The notes beneath the pieces are model-generated. The model was not told where the DNA came from, did no database searches, and saw only the letters and a program-made list of their open reading frames with translations. Made by a program: the position numbers and the translations under genes. Below, piece by piece: positions 34,952-44,162 of a DNA stretch of 64,000 bases. How positions within the stretch are numbered: the stretch's first letter is position 1; the number at the start of each line of letters is the position of its first letter. Source of the stretch: Erythrobacter sp. 3-20A1M (lineage in GTDB: Bacteria > Pseudomonadota > Alphaproteobacteria > Sphingomonadales > Sphingomonadaceae); the NCBI RefSeq assembly GCF_018636735.1, contig NZ_CP045200.1, positions 806,001 through 870,000 of the forward strand. The letters run 5' to 3'.

Positions 34952-35117
34952 TTATCCACAGGGTGAGTCCATCGGGACTCCACGTCAACCGCTCAATTGC
35001 CGCGCGGGTTGTTTGAAACGTTGCAGGGACGTGCGGAACGAAGCGAGTCCGCCACAAGATATGGGGTGCGTGGCCGCGCGCGGGACTCAAGATGGTGCGG
35101 TGTGGCCGTGCGGACTC
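34952..35117. promoter_or_regulatory. ccrM control region: DnaA box and five GANTC sites
   Basis: TTATCCACA at 34952-34960 is a perfect consensus DnaA box 21 bp before the ccrM start. GANTC sites occur at 34965-34969, 34976-34980, 35045-35049, 35084-35088 and 35113-35117. Five sites in 153 bp is far above chance at this GC content (about one per 300 bp). GANTC sites in the ccrM leader let methylation feed back on its own transcription in Caulobacter; the same is inferred here. Confidence 0.72.
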
Positions 35118-35133
35118 ACCAGCGCGCTTTCGC

Positions 35134-36051
35134 CTAGTCGACGGGGGCTAGGCCGGGATCGACGCCGGTCATCTCGATCGAGGTCTCCCACAAACGCGCC
35201 GCCAGCAGAGGATCTTGCGCGGTGTCGGTCGCGAACGCACGACCCGAGCTGTTCCCGCGCACTTCCATGAAGCCATAGGGGCCGAGATAGCTGCCGGAGG
35301 TAACGCGCGGATCGGTCGCCGCCTGCAGGGCGGGGAGCGCGCCCTGCCGTGCGCTGTTGAGAACCACGCCCATCAGCGGGCCGAGCAGCGTCGCCGCGCC
35401 GAGATGGCGCATCAGCTCGCTCTGCGCCACGCCGGGGTGGCACCCGATCGCCGCGACCGGCGACTTCGCCGCGCGCAGCCGCCGGTCGAATTCGAACGCC
35501 ATCAGCAGGTCGGCAAGCTTGCTCTGCGCATAGAAGCGCTGACGGTCGTAACCTTTGGCTGCGTCGAGATTGTCGAAGTCGATCCGCCCGCGCTTGTGCG
35601 CGATGCTCGACTGGATCACCACGCGCCCCCCGCCGTCCTGCGCCAGTCTGTCGAGCAAATGCCCGATCAGCGCGAAATGGCCGAGGTGATTGACCGCGAA
35701 TTGCAGTTCCGTGCCCGCCGTCGCGTGGCCGAGCGGGGGCATCATTACGCCGGCATTGGCGATCAGGAGATCGAGTTTCCTCTCCTTGCCAACCGTCTGC
35801 GCCGCCGCCTCGACCGAAGACAGGTCGGCGAGATCGCATGCGACGAACGCCAGATCGGCAGCGGGGGTGTGCGCGGCGATCTTCGCCATCGCATCGCGCG
35901 CCTTGTCCTCGCTGCGGCAGGCGAGGAGGACGCGCGCGCCGCGCCGCGCCAGCTCGTCCGCGATGTGGTAGCCGATGCCGGTATTCGCACCGGTCACGAG
36001 CGCGGTGACGCCCGCCTGCTTGGGAATGTCGTCAAACGTGAAACCGGTCAT
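35134..36051 (-). CDS. SDR family oxidoreductase (retinol dehydrogenase-like)
   Basis: A 305-residue short-chain dehydrogenase. TGANTGIGYHIADELARRGA is the coenzyme motif, RVLLACRSEDKA with the Arg suggests NADP preference, then CDLADLSSVE, NAGVMM, and the catalytic Ser (VVIQSSIAH) with Tyr-Lys (FYAQSKLADLL). Family members include retinol and protochlorophyllide reductases. The ATG at 36051 overlaps the rnhB stop (ATGA). It sits between rnhB and ccrM, which are neighbours in many alphaproteobacteria. Confidence 0.9.
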   Translation of the reverse strand: MTGFTFDDIPKQAGVTALVTGANTGIGYHIADELARRGARVLLACRSEDKARDAMAKIAAHTPAADLAFVACDLADLSSVEAAAQTVGKERKLDLLIANAGVMMPPLGHATAGTELQFAVNHLGHFALIGHLLDRLAQDGGGRVVIQSSIAHKRGRIDFDNLDAAKGYDRQRFYAQSKLADLLMAFEFDRRLRAAKSPVAAIGCHPGVAQSELMRHLGAATLLGPLMGVVLNSARQGALPALQAATDPRVTSGSYLGPYGFMEVRGNSSGRAFATDTAQDPLLAARLWETSIEMTGVDPGLAPVD

Positions 36052-36710
36052 GTGGGGAACATCTCCGTCTGCGCGACCGGAGCGAAGCTGCGCCGGTGCA
36101 GCGGACTCGGCCCGTGCAATCGCAATGCAGCGAGGTGATCGGCGGTTCCGTAGCCCTTGTTGCGGTCCCACCCGTAATGCGGATGGCGCGCGGCCTCCGC
36201 CACCATGATCCGGTCGCGCCATTCCTTGGCGACGATGCTGGCGGCGGAGATGGCGCGCTCCTTCGCATCGCCGCGCACGATCGCGCGGGCGGGCCAGGCC
36301 CAGCGCTCGCACCGGCCGATGGGCGTCAGATTGCCGTCGATCAGCGCGATGTCCGGGGCCCGGCCAAGCGAGGCGACGAGCCGCTCGACCGCCAGGCTCA
36401 TGGCCAGCATGGTCGCGCCGAAGATGTTGCGCCGGTCGATCTCGTCCGGCTCCACCACGCCGACACCCCAGGCACAGCGGGCGCGCACCGCGAGGTCGAT
36501 CTTCGCCCGCTTGGGCGCAGCAACCACTTTCGAATCGGCGAGGCCGCCGGGGCACGGCTTGCACAGCACTACTGCGGCGGCGACCACCGGCCCTGCCAGC
36601 GGCCCGCGCCCGGCCTCGTCCACGCCCACCACCAGCTCGCCCGCGCCGAACCCGGCACCGAATGCGGCGTGGGGCGTTCCCGACAGCATGACGATACGCT
36701 CGCTTTCCAT
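36048..36710 (-). CDS. rnhB: Ribonuclease HII
   Basis: A 220-residue enzyme that nicks RNA-DNA hybrids at single ribonucleotides. Metal-binding residues are visible in VVGVDEAGRGPLAGPVVAAA (Asp-Glu) and LIDGN; ADSKVV and SAASIVAKEWRD are also family motifs. The start is either ATG at 36710 (MESERIVMLSG) or ATG at 36689; the first is used. Its 5' end overlaps the divergent PQQ-type dehydrogenase gene. It is coupled to the SDR gene. Confidence 0.95.
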   Translation of the reverse strand: MESERIVMLSGTPHAAFGAGFGAGELVVGVDEAGRGPLAGPVVAAAVVLCKPCPGGLADSKVVAAPKRAKIDLAVRARCAWGVGVVEPDEIDRRNIFGATMLAMSLAVERLVASLGRAPDIALIDGNLTPIGRCERWAWPARAIVRGDAKERAISAASIVAKEWRDRIMVAEAARHPHYGWDRNKGYGTADHLAALRLHGPSPLHRRSFAPVAQTEMFPT

Positions 36711-37899
36711 CTCGCTCGCCCTATCGCTCCCCGCCGCGCTGATCTCAAGCTGCGGGGGCACGACATCCGGGGATGGCGCGACCTCGCAATCCACCCCGCC
36801 GCCCGTCGGCTCCACGTCGCAGGCGCCGGACGAGACCATCGGCCCCTTCGCGATCACCGACATGGGCACGTTCGATGAGCCGTGGGCCGCCGCCTTCGCG
36901 CCGGGCACGTACACGCTCTTCGTCACGGAGAAGGCGGGGACGATGAAGTTCGTCGACACCGCCACCGGGCGAATCGGCACCGTCAGCGGCGTGCCGAAGG
37001 TCGATTACGGCGGCCAGGGCGGGCTGGGCGACGTCGCCTTCTTGCCTTCCGAAAGTTCGGCCACGCTCGACCGGCGCACGATCTACCTGACCTGGGTCGA
37101 GGCGGGCGACGGCGACACGCGCGGCGCGGTGCTGGGGCGCGGCGAGCTGGTGTGCGAGCAGGCCGATGCCTGCGCGATCCGCGGCATGAACGTGATCTGG
37201 CGGCAGGAGCCGAAGGTGACGGGTCGCGGCCACTTCTCGCACCGCATCGCCTTCTCGCCGGACGGCAAATACCTGTTCCTGTCCAGCGGCGAACGGCAGA
37301 AGGGTTCGCCCGCGCAGGACCTGTCGGTCAATCTGGGCAAGGTGCTGCGCCTCAATCTCGATGGCTCCGCCGCGGCGGGTAACCCCTTCGCGGACCGGGG
37401 CAGCCCCTCCGACCAGATCTGGTCCTACGGCCATCGCAACCTCCTCGGCCTGCATTTCGACAGCGCCGGGCGGCTGTGGGATCTGGAGCACGGGCCGAAG
37501 GGCGGCGACGAACTGAACCATGTCGTGCGCGGCGAGAATTACGGCTGGCCGATCGTCTCCGATGGCGTGAACTACGACGGTTCGCCGATCCCCGATCATT
37601 CCACGCGGCCCGAGTTCAAGGCCGCCGCGATCGGCTGGACCCCCGTGATCGCGCCGGGCGATTTCGTGTTCTACGACGGAAAGCTGTGGCCCGAATGGAC
37701 GGGCGATGCGATTATCACCGGGCTTGCGACCGAGGCGATCATCCGGGTGAAGATGGACGGCACCAGCGCGACCGAGGCCGCACGGTACAAGTTCGGCCAT
37801 CGCCTGCGCGAGATCGAGGAATGCCCGGACGGTGCGCTGTGGCTGCTGGAGGATGGCGATGGCGGCCGGTTGCGCAAGCTGACGCCGTCCGGCCGATAG
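36688..37899 (+). CDS. PQQ-dependent sugar dehydrogenase (soluble aldose dehydrogenase type), lipoprotein
   Basis: A 403-residue periplasmic six-bladed beta-propeller of the GSDH/YliI family. A lipoprotein signal peptide (LSISLALSLPAALISSC, Cys22) anchors it. Family motifs are DYGGQGGLGDVAF, RGHFSHRIAFSPDGKYLF, SYGHRNLLGLHFD and LWDLEHGPKGGDELN, with residues that contact PQQ. It would oxidise aldoses at the periplasmic side and feed electrons to the respiratory chain. It starts 23 bp inside the divergent rnhB coding region, so its promoter must lie within rnhB. Confidence 0.9.
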   Translation: MTIRSLSISLALSLPAALISSCGGTTSGDGATSQSTPPPVGSTSQAPDETIGPFAITDMGTFDEPWAAAFAPGTYTLFVTEKAGTMKFVDTATGRIGTVSGVPKVDYGGQGGLGDVAFLPSESSATLDRRTIYLTWVEAGDGDTRGAVLGRGELVCEQADACAIRGMNVIWRQEPKVTGRGHFSHRIAFSPDGKYLFLSSGERQKGSPAQDLSVNLGKVLRLNLDGSAAAGNPFADRGSPSDQIWSYGHRNLLGLHFDSAGRLWDLEHGPKGGDELNHVVRGENYGWPIVSDGVNYDGSPIPDHSTRPEFKAAAIGWTPVIAPGDFVFYDGKLWPEWTGDAIITGLATEAIIRVKMDGTSATEAARYKFGHRLREIEECPDGALWLLEDGDGGRLRKLTPSGR

Positions 37900-37905
37900 C
37901 CGGAC
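37887..37905 (+). terminator. Perfect hairpin over the stop codon of the PQQ-type dehydrogenase
   Basis: GTCCGGC pairs with GCCGGAC around CGATA, spanning the TAG stop. There is no T run, so it is a weak or factor-dependent terminator at best, or an mRNA end stabiliser. Confidence 0.3.
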
Positions 37906-37971
37906 CGGCAGCGCGGCGAAGGCAAAATTGATCGACAGGCCGCGCGCCTCACCCTACCGCGCGCCGCCACG

Positions 37972-38499
37972 ATGACGACGCTGATCCCCCTTTCCGCGGT
38001 CGAGCCTGCCATGCTCGAAGAGCTGCTCGACGCGGCGTTCGGGGAGGATCGCCATGCACGCACCGCCTATCGCATCCGGGCCGGCATGGACTGGCTGCCC
38101 GCGCTCAGCTTCGCCACGCTGGACGAGGACGACCTGCTGGTCGGCACGATCCAGCTCTGGCCGATCGCGCTGATGACACGCGAGGGACGCGCGCATCCGC
38201 TGCTGATGGTCGGTCCCGTGGCGGTCATGCCGGGCCGCCAGGGCGAGGGGTTCGGCAAGGCCATGCTCGCCGCCGCGCTGGGCGCGCTGGATGTGGAGAC
38301 ATCGCCCGGCCGCCCGCCACTGCCACAGGTGCTGATCGGCGATCTCGACTATTACGGCCGCTGGGGCTTCTCCGCGGAGCATACCGCCGGCTGGCGCTGC
38401 CCCGGCCCCTACGACCGCGCGCGCCTGCTGCTGCGGTGCCCCAACCCGGCGGTGCTGCCCGCCGAAGGCATGCTGGGGCCGTGGCCCGAGGCGTCCTGA
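37972..38499 (+). CDS. GNAT family N-acetyltransferase
   Basis: A 175-residue acetyl-CoA-dependent acyltransferase of the YhbS-like group. The acetyl-CoA loop is VAVMPGRQGEGFGKAMLAAAL (Q/RxxGxG/A, about residues 83-103), preceded by strands LVGTIQLWPIAL and PLLMVGPV. YYGRWGFSAE fits the family's late motif. It is followed by the DUF1285 gene 48 bp downstream, on the same strand. Substrate unknown. Confidence 0.87.
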   Translation: MTTLIPLSAVEPAMLEELLDAAFGEDRHARTAYRIRAGMDWLPALSFATLDEDDLLVGTIQLWPIALMTREGRAHPLLMVGPVAVMPGRQGEGFGKAMLAAALGALDVETSPGRPPLPQVLIGDLDYYGRWGFSAEHTAGWRCPGPYDRARLLLRCPNPAVLPAEGMLGPWPEAS

Positions 38500-38547
38500 C
38501 CGGTCCCGTATTGAGCGCGTCGCCGCGATCTGCCATCGCTGCCGCCC

Positions 38548-39096
38548 ATGCCCTATCAGCCGCCCCCCGATCTTGCCGGACTGACGCTGGCGCAAATCGC
38601 CGAGCAGGTCGCGGCGCGCAAACTGCCGCCGGTCGAACAATGGTCGCCCGAGCGCGAAGGCGACAGCGAGATGCGCATCGCCGCCGACGGCACTTGGTTT
38701 CACCAGGATAGCCCCATCGCGCGCGCGGGCATGGTGCGCGCGTTCTCCGGCCTGCTGACCCGCGACGCGGACGGCGCGCATTTCCTCGTCACCCCGTTCG
38801 AAAAGCTCACGATCGCGGTGGAGGACGCCGCGTTCATCGCGACCGATGTGGGCGAGAGAGATGGCGCGCTCGCGTTCCGCCTCAACACCGACGAGCTGGT
38901 GGTGGCGGGGCCGGACAACCGGATCGTCGCGCGCGGCGATGCGGAGCGTCCCGCGCTCTATCTGCAGGTCCGGCGCAGGCTGGAAGCGCGGCTCAATCGC
39001 TCGACCTACGAACAGCTGGCGCAGATCGCACTCGGCCAGGGTGACGACTGGAGGGTGACGAGCGAGGGAGAGCGCTTCTCGCTGGTGCCGGAATGA
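38548..39096 (+). CDS. DUF1285 domain-containing protein
   Basis: A 182-residue cytoplasmic protein of unknown function, recognised from MRIAADGTWFHQDSPIARAGMVRAFSGLL and TPFEKLTIAVEDAAF, which are characteristic of DUF1285. The C-terminal part ALYLQVRRRLEARLNRSTYEQL is also typical. It is coupled to the NUDIX gene by an ATGA overlap, and in alphaproteobacteria it is commonly found with the NUDIX and cca genes, as here. Confidence 0.9.
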   Translation: MPYQPPPDLAGLTLAQIAEQVAARKLPPVEQWSPEREGDSEMRIAADGTWFHQDSPIARAGMVRAFSGLLTRDADGAHFLVTPFEKLTIAVEDAAFIATDVGERDGALAFRLNTDELVVAGPDNRIVARGDAERPALYLQVRRRLEARLNRSTYEQLAQIALGQGDDWRVTSEGERFSLVPE

Positions 39097-39710
39097 GCGC
39101 CCCAGGAAGCGCTTTATTCGATCGCCTCGCGGCCCTGTTCGAGGAGGGGCATCGCGCCGATATTCCCGACCTTCTGACCGACGAGCGCTTCGCCCACACC
39201 GCCCGCTCCACCGATGCAGCGGTGCTGATCGCCGTCACCGAACGCGAGAATCCGGGCGTCATCCTGACGCAGCGGCCCCAGGATATGCGCGACCATCCGG
39301 GCCAGGTCGCCTTCCCCGGCGGCAAGATCGACGCGGGCGAAGATGCGATCGCGGCGGCCTTGCGCGAGGCTGAGGAGGAGATCGCCCTGTCGCCTGCCGA
39401 CGTGCGCGTGATCGGCGCGACCGACCGCTACCAGACCGGCACCGGGTTCGAGATCACCCCGGTGCTGGGCGTGATCCCCCCCGATCTGCCGCTGGTCGCC
39501 AATCCGGGCGAGGTCGCCGCGTGGTTCGAGGCACCGCTGGCGACCCTGCTCGACCGGGCAAGCTGGGAAGAGCATTCCGCGTTCTGGCGCGGGGTGGAGC
39601 GGCGCTATCTCGAATACCATCACGATGGCTATCGCATCTGGGGCGTGACCGCGGCGATCATCGCAAACCTGTCGCGCCGAATCGCCTATGCCGAGCTGTT
39701 CGATGCCTGA
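39093..39710 (+). CDS. CoA pyrophosphatase (NUDIX hydrolase)
   Basis: A 205-residue NUDIX enzyme. The NUDIX box reads GGKIDAGEDAIAAALREAEEEIAL (Gx5Ex7REUxEExGU, with Ile in the last Gly position). The upstream stretch RDHPGQVAFPGG is the signature of the NudL/CoA pyrophosphatase branch, which splits CoA or acyl-CoA into 3',5'-ADP and phosphopantetheine. Starts by ATGA overlap with DUF1285 and overlaps cca by 8 bp. Confidence 0.9.
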   Translation: MSAPGSALFDRLAALFEEGHRADIPDLLTDERFAHTARSTDAAVLIAVTERENPGVILTQRPQDMRDHPGQVAFPGGKIDAGEDAIAAALREAEEEIALSPADVRVIGATDRYQTGTGFEITPVLGVIPPDLPLVANPGEVAAWFEAPLATLLDRASWEEHSAFWRGVERRYLEYHHDGYRIWGVTAAIIANLSRRIAYAELFDA

Positions 39711-40884
39711 TCGGCTGCCCGATGCCCCATGGCTGCGGCGCGAGGATCTGCCGCAACTCGTCGCCGCGCTGGGGGCCGAAAACGTGCGCTGGGTCGGCGG
39801 GGCGGTGCGCGACACTTTGCTCGGCCTGCCGGTCAACGATGTCGACGCGGCCACGCCCCTGCTGCCGCAAACCGTGATCGATCGGCTGAAGGCGGCGGCA
39901 ATCAAGGTCGTCCCCACCGGGATCGAGCACGGGACGGTCACCGCCGTGCTGCCGGAAGGGCCGGTCGAAGTCACCACGCTGCGCCGCGACGTTTCCACCG
40001 ACGGGCGGCACGCCACCGTCGCCTTCGCCACCGAATGGCGCGAAGATGCCAGCCGGCGCGACTTCACGATCAATGCGCTCTACGCCGATCCGGAGACGCT
40101 GGCGGTCCACGACTGGTTCGACGGGCTGGCCGATCTGGCGGCCCGCCGGGTGCGCTTCATCGGCGACGCGCGGCAGCGTATCCGCGAGGATCACCTTCGC
40201 ATCCTGCGTTATTTCCGTTTCCAGTCGCGCTTCGGCAGTTTCCCGCCCGACGCGGAGGCGGCCGAGGCATGCGCCGAACTCGCCCCGATGCTGAAAGGCA
40301 TCAGCCGCGAGCGGATCGCGAATGAGCTGCTGCGGCTGCTGGGCGCCGACGGCGCAGAGCAGACGGTGCGCTGGATGGCCGAGCTCGGCGTGCTGGCGGT
40401 GGTGCTGCCCGAGGCGGATGTCGCGCGTTACGACATCGCGCGCGAGGAGCGGGCGCATGGCATCGCCGCCGATCCGATCCGGCACCTCGCCGCGCTGCTG
40501 CCCGCCGAACCCGAGACCGCCGCCAGTGTCGCCAGCCGCCTGCGCCTGTCGAACGCGCAGAAGAAGCGGCTGGTCGCCGCCGCCGCGCGCGAGGCGGGCG
40601 ATGCGGACGATCCGCGCGCGCTCGCCTATCGGCTGGGGACGCAGAGCGCCATCGACCGACTGCTGCTGGCCGGACGGGATGCGAGCGCGCTGCGCGATTT
40701 CGTGCCCCCCGTCTTCCCGCTGAAAGGTGGCGAGATCGTCGCGCGTGGCGTGGCTGCCGGGCCGGAGGTTGCGCGCGTGCTGCGCGCGGTCGAGGCGCGC
40801 TGGGTGGCGGAGGGGTTCCCGGATCGCCGGCGGGTCCAGGAACTGCTCGAAGACGAACTCGGCGACCTGACTGGCGGGAGCTAA
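39703..40884 (+). CDS. cca: CCA tRNA nucleotidyltransferase
   Basis: A 393-residue class II nucleotidyltransferase that adds or repairs the 3' CCA end of tRNA. The active site is VRWVGGAVRDTLLGLPVNDVDAAT (GGxVRD then DxD-like), followed by TVTAVLPEGPVEVTTLRRD, RRDFTINALYAD, and EDHLRILRYFRFQSRFG. The start at 39703 (MPDRLPDAP) is preferred over 39688. It is the last gene of the DUF1285-NUDIX-cca chain. The tRNA-Phe gene in this window already encodes CCA, so repair may be its main job. Confidence 0.95.
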   Translation: MPDRLPDAPWLRREDLPQLVAALGAENVRWVGGAVRDTLLGLPVNDVDAATPLLPQTVIDRLKAAAIKVVPTGIEHGTVTAVLPEGPVEVTTLRRDVSTDGRHATVAFATEWREDASRRDFTINALYADPETLAVHDWFDGLADLAARRVRFIGDARQRIREDHLRILRYFRFQSRFGSFPPDAEAAEACAELAPMLKGISRERIANELLRLLGADGAEQTVRWMAELGVLAVVLPEADVARYDIAREERAHGIAADPIRHLAALLPAEPETAASVASRLRLSNAQKKRLVAAAAREAGDADDPRALAYRLGTQSAIDRLLLAGRDASALRDFVPPVFPLKGGEIVARGVAAGPEVARVLRAVEARWVAEGFPDRRRVQELLEDELGDLTGGS

Positions 40885-41038
40885 CCCCGCACGACAAGTC
40901 AGTCCCAGCTCGGGTTAAGGCACCCTTCATCCGGTGTGTGGCATAACCCTTGCATGATGCGGTGTTCGGAAGAGTTCCCCTCATTCCCCCGCATCGACTG
41001 TTCCCTGGCGCCACCAAGTCCAGGGTCGCGGGACGGGT

Positions 41039-41059
41039 CGGGCCTTTGGGTTCGGCCCG
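41039..41059. terminator. Weak hairpin between the convergent cca and parC genes
   Basis: CGGGCC and GGCCCG pair around a 9-nt loop, followed by TTTCCC on the plus strand. Between the ends of two convergent genes a terminator is expected; this is the best candidate, but the T run is poor. Confidence 0.35.
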
Positions 41060-41083
41060 TTTCCCATTCCATAAAATGGTACC

Positions 41084-43387
41084 TCAGTGAAAACGGTTGT
41101 CCTTCGGGAAGCCGTTGGGAGGCATGCGCCCAGCCGCGCCGCGCGCAACCTTCCATTGCCAGATGTCGGTCTCTGTCCGGGTGCGCCCGGTTTCGCCGCC
41201 CATCGGCCAGCTCAGGCCGTCCTCCAGCTTGAACGTGATGGCATCGGACAGCCCCCCGTCGCGGTAGCGTTGCAACTGGACGCCCTGCCCGCGCGTCATC
41301 ACCGGCACTTCCTCCAGGTTGAACACCACCAGCTTGCGGTTGTCGCCCACAGCGGCGACGTGATCGTCCCCGGTGCCGATGGGTCGCGCGACCACCAGCT
41401 TCGCATCGCCCTTCAGGTTCATCACCTGGCGCCCTTTGCGCGTTTCGGCCAGCAATTCGCCGGTTTCCGCCGCGAACCCCTTGCCGCTATCCGCCGCCAG
41501 CAGGACGCGCGCGCCATCGCGGTGCACCAGCAGCGCGGCGATATGCGCGTTCGCGTCGAGGTCCAGCGTGTTGCGAATGGGCTCTCCGAAGCCGCGCGCG
41601 CCGGGCAGCTTGTCCGCCCCCATGGTGTAGAACCGCCCGTCGTCGGCGGCGATCAGCAGTTTGTCGGTGGTTTGCGCGTGGATCGCGAAGGCAAGCTCGT
41701 CCCCTTCTTTGAACTTGAAGTCCTGGTCGAGCTCGACATGCCCCTTCGCCGCGCGGACCCAGCCCTTCTGCGACAGGATGACCGTCACCGGCTCCTTCTC
41801 GATCATCGCATCCATGCTGAATTCGACCGCGGGCTCCGCCTCCTCGATATGCGTGCGGCGCGCGCCCAGCGGCGTGTCGAGGCCGTATTCCTTCTTCAGC
41901 GCGTTCAGATCGCGCTTCAGCCGCGTACGCTGGCGCGCCGGGCTGCCGAGCAGCTTCTCGAGCTCGTCCTGCTCCTTCAGCAGCTCGTCCTTCTCGGCTC
42001 GCAGCTGCATTTCCTCCAGCTTGCGCAGGGAGCGCAGCCGCATGTTGAGGATCGCCTCTGCCTGCCGGTCGGTGAGCGAGAATTCCGCCATCATCACCGC
42101 CTTGGGCTCGTCCTCGTAGCGGATGATCTCGATCACCCGGTCGAGGTTGAGGAAGGCGACGATGTAGCCCTCCACCAGCTCCAGCCTCCGGGCGATCTGG
42201 TCGAGCCGGTGCTGGCTGCGGCGCTGCAGGATCTCGATCTGGCTGCGGACCCAGTTTTCCAGCAGCTCCTTCAGCCCCATCACCATCGGCGTGCGGCCCA
42301 TGCCCGGCTGCGTGTCGAGCACGTTGAGATTGAGGCCGAAGCGGGTTTCGAGATCGGTCAGCTTGTAGATCGATTCCTTGAGCAGCTCGGGATCGACCTT
42401 GCGGCTGCGCGGGACCAGCACGATGCGGATCGCCTCGTCGCTTTCGTCGCGCACATCCTCCAGGATCGGGACCTTCCGGTCGGCGATGGCAGCTGCGATC
42501 TGCTCGATTAGCTTGCCTTTCTGCACCTGGTAGGGGATCTGGTCGATGACGAGCTGCCATTGCCCGCCACCCATCCGCTCGATTCCCGCCGCGCGGTCCG
42601 CCGCCGTTCCGGCCTCCGCCGCATGGAAGCGCCCGCGGACCCGGAACGAGCCGCGCCCGGTCTCGTAGGCGTTGGCGATCGTTTCAGGGCTGTCGACGAT
42701 CAGCCCGCCGGTCGCGAAGTCCGGCCCCTTGAACAGTTCCATCAGCCGCGCATGCTCGACGTGCGGGTTGTCGATCACCTCCAGCGTCGCGTCCACGATC
42801 TCCGAAACGTTGTGGCTCGGGATGTTGGTCGCCATGCCCACGGCGATCCCGCTGGCCCCGTTGGCGAGCAGGTTGGGGAACAAGCCGGGGAAGATCTCCG
42901 GCTCCTGCTCCTCGCCATTATAGGTCGGGATGAAGTCGACCGTCCCCTCGTCCAGCCCCTCCATCAGGCGCAGCGCGGTGCGGGTCAGGCGCGCCTCGGT
43001 ATAACGATAGGCGGCGGCGTTATCGCCGTCGATATTGCCGAAGTTCCCCTGCCCCTCCACTAGCGGATAGCGCAGAGCGAAGTCCTGCGCGAGGCGGACC
43101 ATCGCGTCGTACACGCTGGCATCGCCATGCGGGTGATACTTGCCGATCACGTCGCCCACGACGCGGGCCGATTTCTTGAATGCGTCGGTCGGATTGAGCT
43201 TCAGCTGCCGCATCGCCCACAGCAGACGGCGGTGGACCGGCTTCAACCCGTCACGCAGATCGGGCAGGCTGCGCGCGGTGATGGTGGAGAGCGCATAGAC
43301 CAGATACCGCTCCTCCAGCGCGCTGTCGAAAGGGGCATCGACGATCGCGTCGAAGGGGTCTTTATCGTCGTCCAGGGTTGTCGCCAT
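41084..43387 (-). CDS. parC: DNA topoisomerase IV subunit A
   Basis: A 767-residue type IIA topoisomerase subunit that decatenates daughter chromosomes with ParE. Key parts are [19 protein letters not shown], the quinolone-determining region [20 protein letters not shown] with the usual Ser/Asp/Glu pattern changed to Asp-Ala-Ser, and the catalytic Tyr in [12 protein letters not shown]. The C-terminal domain has about 250 residues of beta-pinwheel type repeats. The length is the usual one for alphaproteobacterial ParC rather than GyrA (no GyrA box). parE is not in the window. Confidence 0.94.
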   Translation of the reverse strand: MATTLDDDKDPFDAIVDAPFDSALEERYLVYALSTITARSLPDLRDGLKPVHRRLLWAMRQLKLNPTDAFKKSARVVGDVIGKYHPHGDASVYDAMVRLAQDFALRYPLVEGQGNFGNIDGDNAAAYRYTEARLTRTALRLMEGLDEGTVDFIPTYNGEEQEPEIFPGLFPNLLANGASGIAVGMATNIPSHNVSEIVDATLEVIDNPHVEHARLMELFKGPDFATGGLIVDSPETIANAYETGRGSFRVRGRFHAAEAGTAADRAAGIERMGGGQWQLVIDQIPYQVQKGKLIEQIAAAIADRKVPILEDVRDESDEAIRIVLVPRSRKVDPELLKESIYKLTDLETRFGLNLNVLDTQPGMGRTPMVMGLKELLENWVRSQIEILQRRSQHRLDQIARRLELVEGYIVAFLNLDRVIEIIRYEDEPKAVMMAEFSLTDRQAEAILNMRLRSLRKLEEMQLRAEKDELLKEQDELEKLLGSPARQRTRLKRDLNALKKEYGLDTPLGARRTHIEEAEPAVEFSMDAMIEKEPVTVILSQKGWVRAAKGHVELDQDFKFKEGDELAFAIHAQTTDKLLIAADDGRFYTMGADKLPGARGFGEPIRNTLDLDANAHIAALLVHRDGARVLLAADSGKGFAAETGELLAETRKGRQVMNLKGDAKLVVARPIGTGDDHVAAVGDNRKLVVFNLEEVPVMTRGQGVQLQRYRDGGLSDAITFKLEDGLSWPMGGETGRTRTETDIWQWKVARGAAGRMPPNGFPKDNRFH

Positions 43388-43487
43388 GCATTCGCCCTAC
43401 CACCGCCACGCTTCGCCTGTAAGCCCGGAACGAGGCGCTTTTCCCGTGCGTTCAAAGGGGGAACACACAATCAAGGAGTACCCCCAC

Positions 43488-44030
43488 ATGAGCAAGGTAT
43501 GCATTCTCGCCACCAATGGCTTCGAGCAGTCGGAACTGTTCAAGCCGAAGGAGAACCTGGAGAACGCCGGAATCGAGACCGAGGTGGTCAGCATCGAGAG
43601 CGGCGAGATCAAGGCTTGGGACCAGGACGACTGGGGCAAGACGATCAAGGTCGACAAGACCTTGGATGAAGTGAAGAGCTGCGAAGGCTACGACGCGCTC
43701 ATGATCCCCGGTGGCCAGATCAACCCCGACCTGTTGCGCGTCGACGACCGCGCCGTTGCGCTGGTCCGCGAATTCGACATGGCAGGCAAGCCGATCGCGG
43801 CTATCTGCCATGCACCGTGGATGCTGATCGAGGCGGGCATCGTCGAGGGAAAGACGGCGACCTGCTACAAATCGATCCGCACCGATCTGAAAAACGCGGG
43901 CGCGAACGTGGTCGATACCGAATGCGCGCAGGACGGCAATCTGATCACCAGCCGCAATCCGGACGATATTCCGGCATTTTCCGAGGCGCTGATTGCCCGC
44001 GTTAAAGAGAAGGTAACCGAGAACGCCTAA
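43488..44030 (+). CDS. DJ-1/PfpI family protein (type 1 glutamine amidotransferase-like)
   Basis: A 180-residue protein of the DJ-1/PfpI superfamily. The nucleophile is Cys107 in AAICHAPWMLIEAG, with GGQINPDLLR before it, and GFEQSEL at residues 11-17 carries the conserved Glu. It resembles PfpI/YhbO, described as protease, glyoxalase or deglycase in different organisms; stress protection is the common theme. The ATG at 43488 follows AAGGAGT. A terminator follows, so it is monocistronic. Confidence 0.9.
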   Translation: MSKVCILATNGFEQSELFKPKENLENAGIETEVVSIESGEIKAWDQDDWGKTIKVDKTLDEVKSCEGYDALMIPGGQINPDLLRVDDRAVALVREFDMAGKPIAAICHAPWMLIEAGIVEGKTATCYKSIRTDLKNAGANVVDTECAQDGNLITSRNPDDIPAFSEALIARVKEKVTENA

Positions 44031-44054
44031 TCCGATCGAACAGCCAACAAGAGA

Positions 44055-44084
44055 AAACCCCGTCGCATCGCTGCGGCGGGGTTT
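44055..44084 (+). terminator. Rho-independent terminator of the PfpI-like gene
   Basis: AAACCCCGTCGCA pairs with TGCGGCGGGGTTT around TCGC (one G-T pair), followed by CTTGTTTCTT. It begins 25 bp after the stop codon. Confidence 0.88.
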
Positions 44085-44162
44085 CTTGTTTCTTGCCTTT
44101 GGCGGCTTTGCCCCCGCCACCCGGCCATCTAGCCTGCGGCTAGCGACCGGGCGCAGTAGCGT

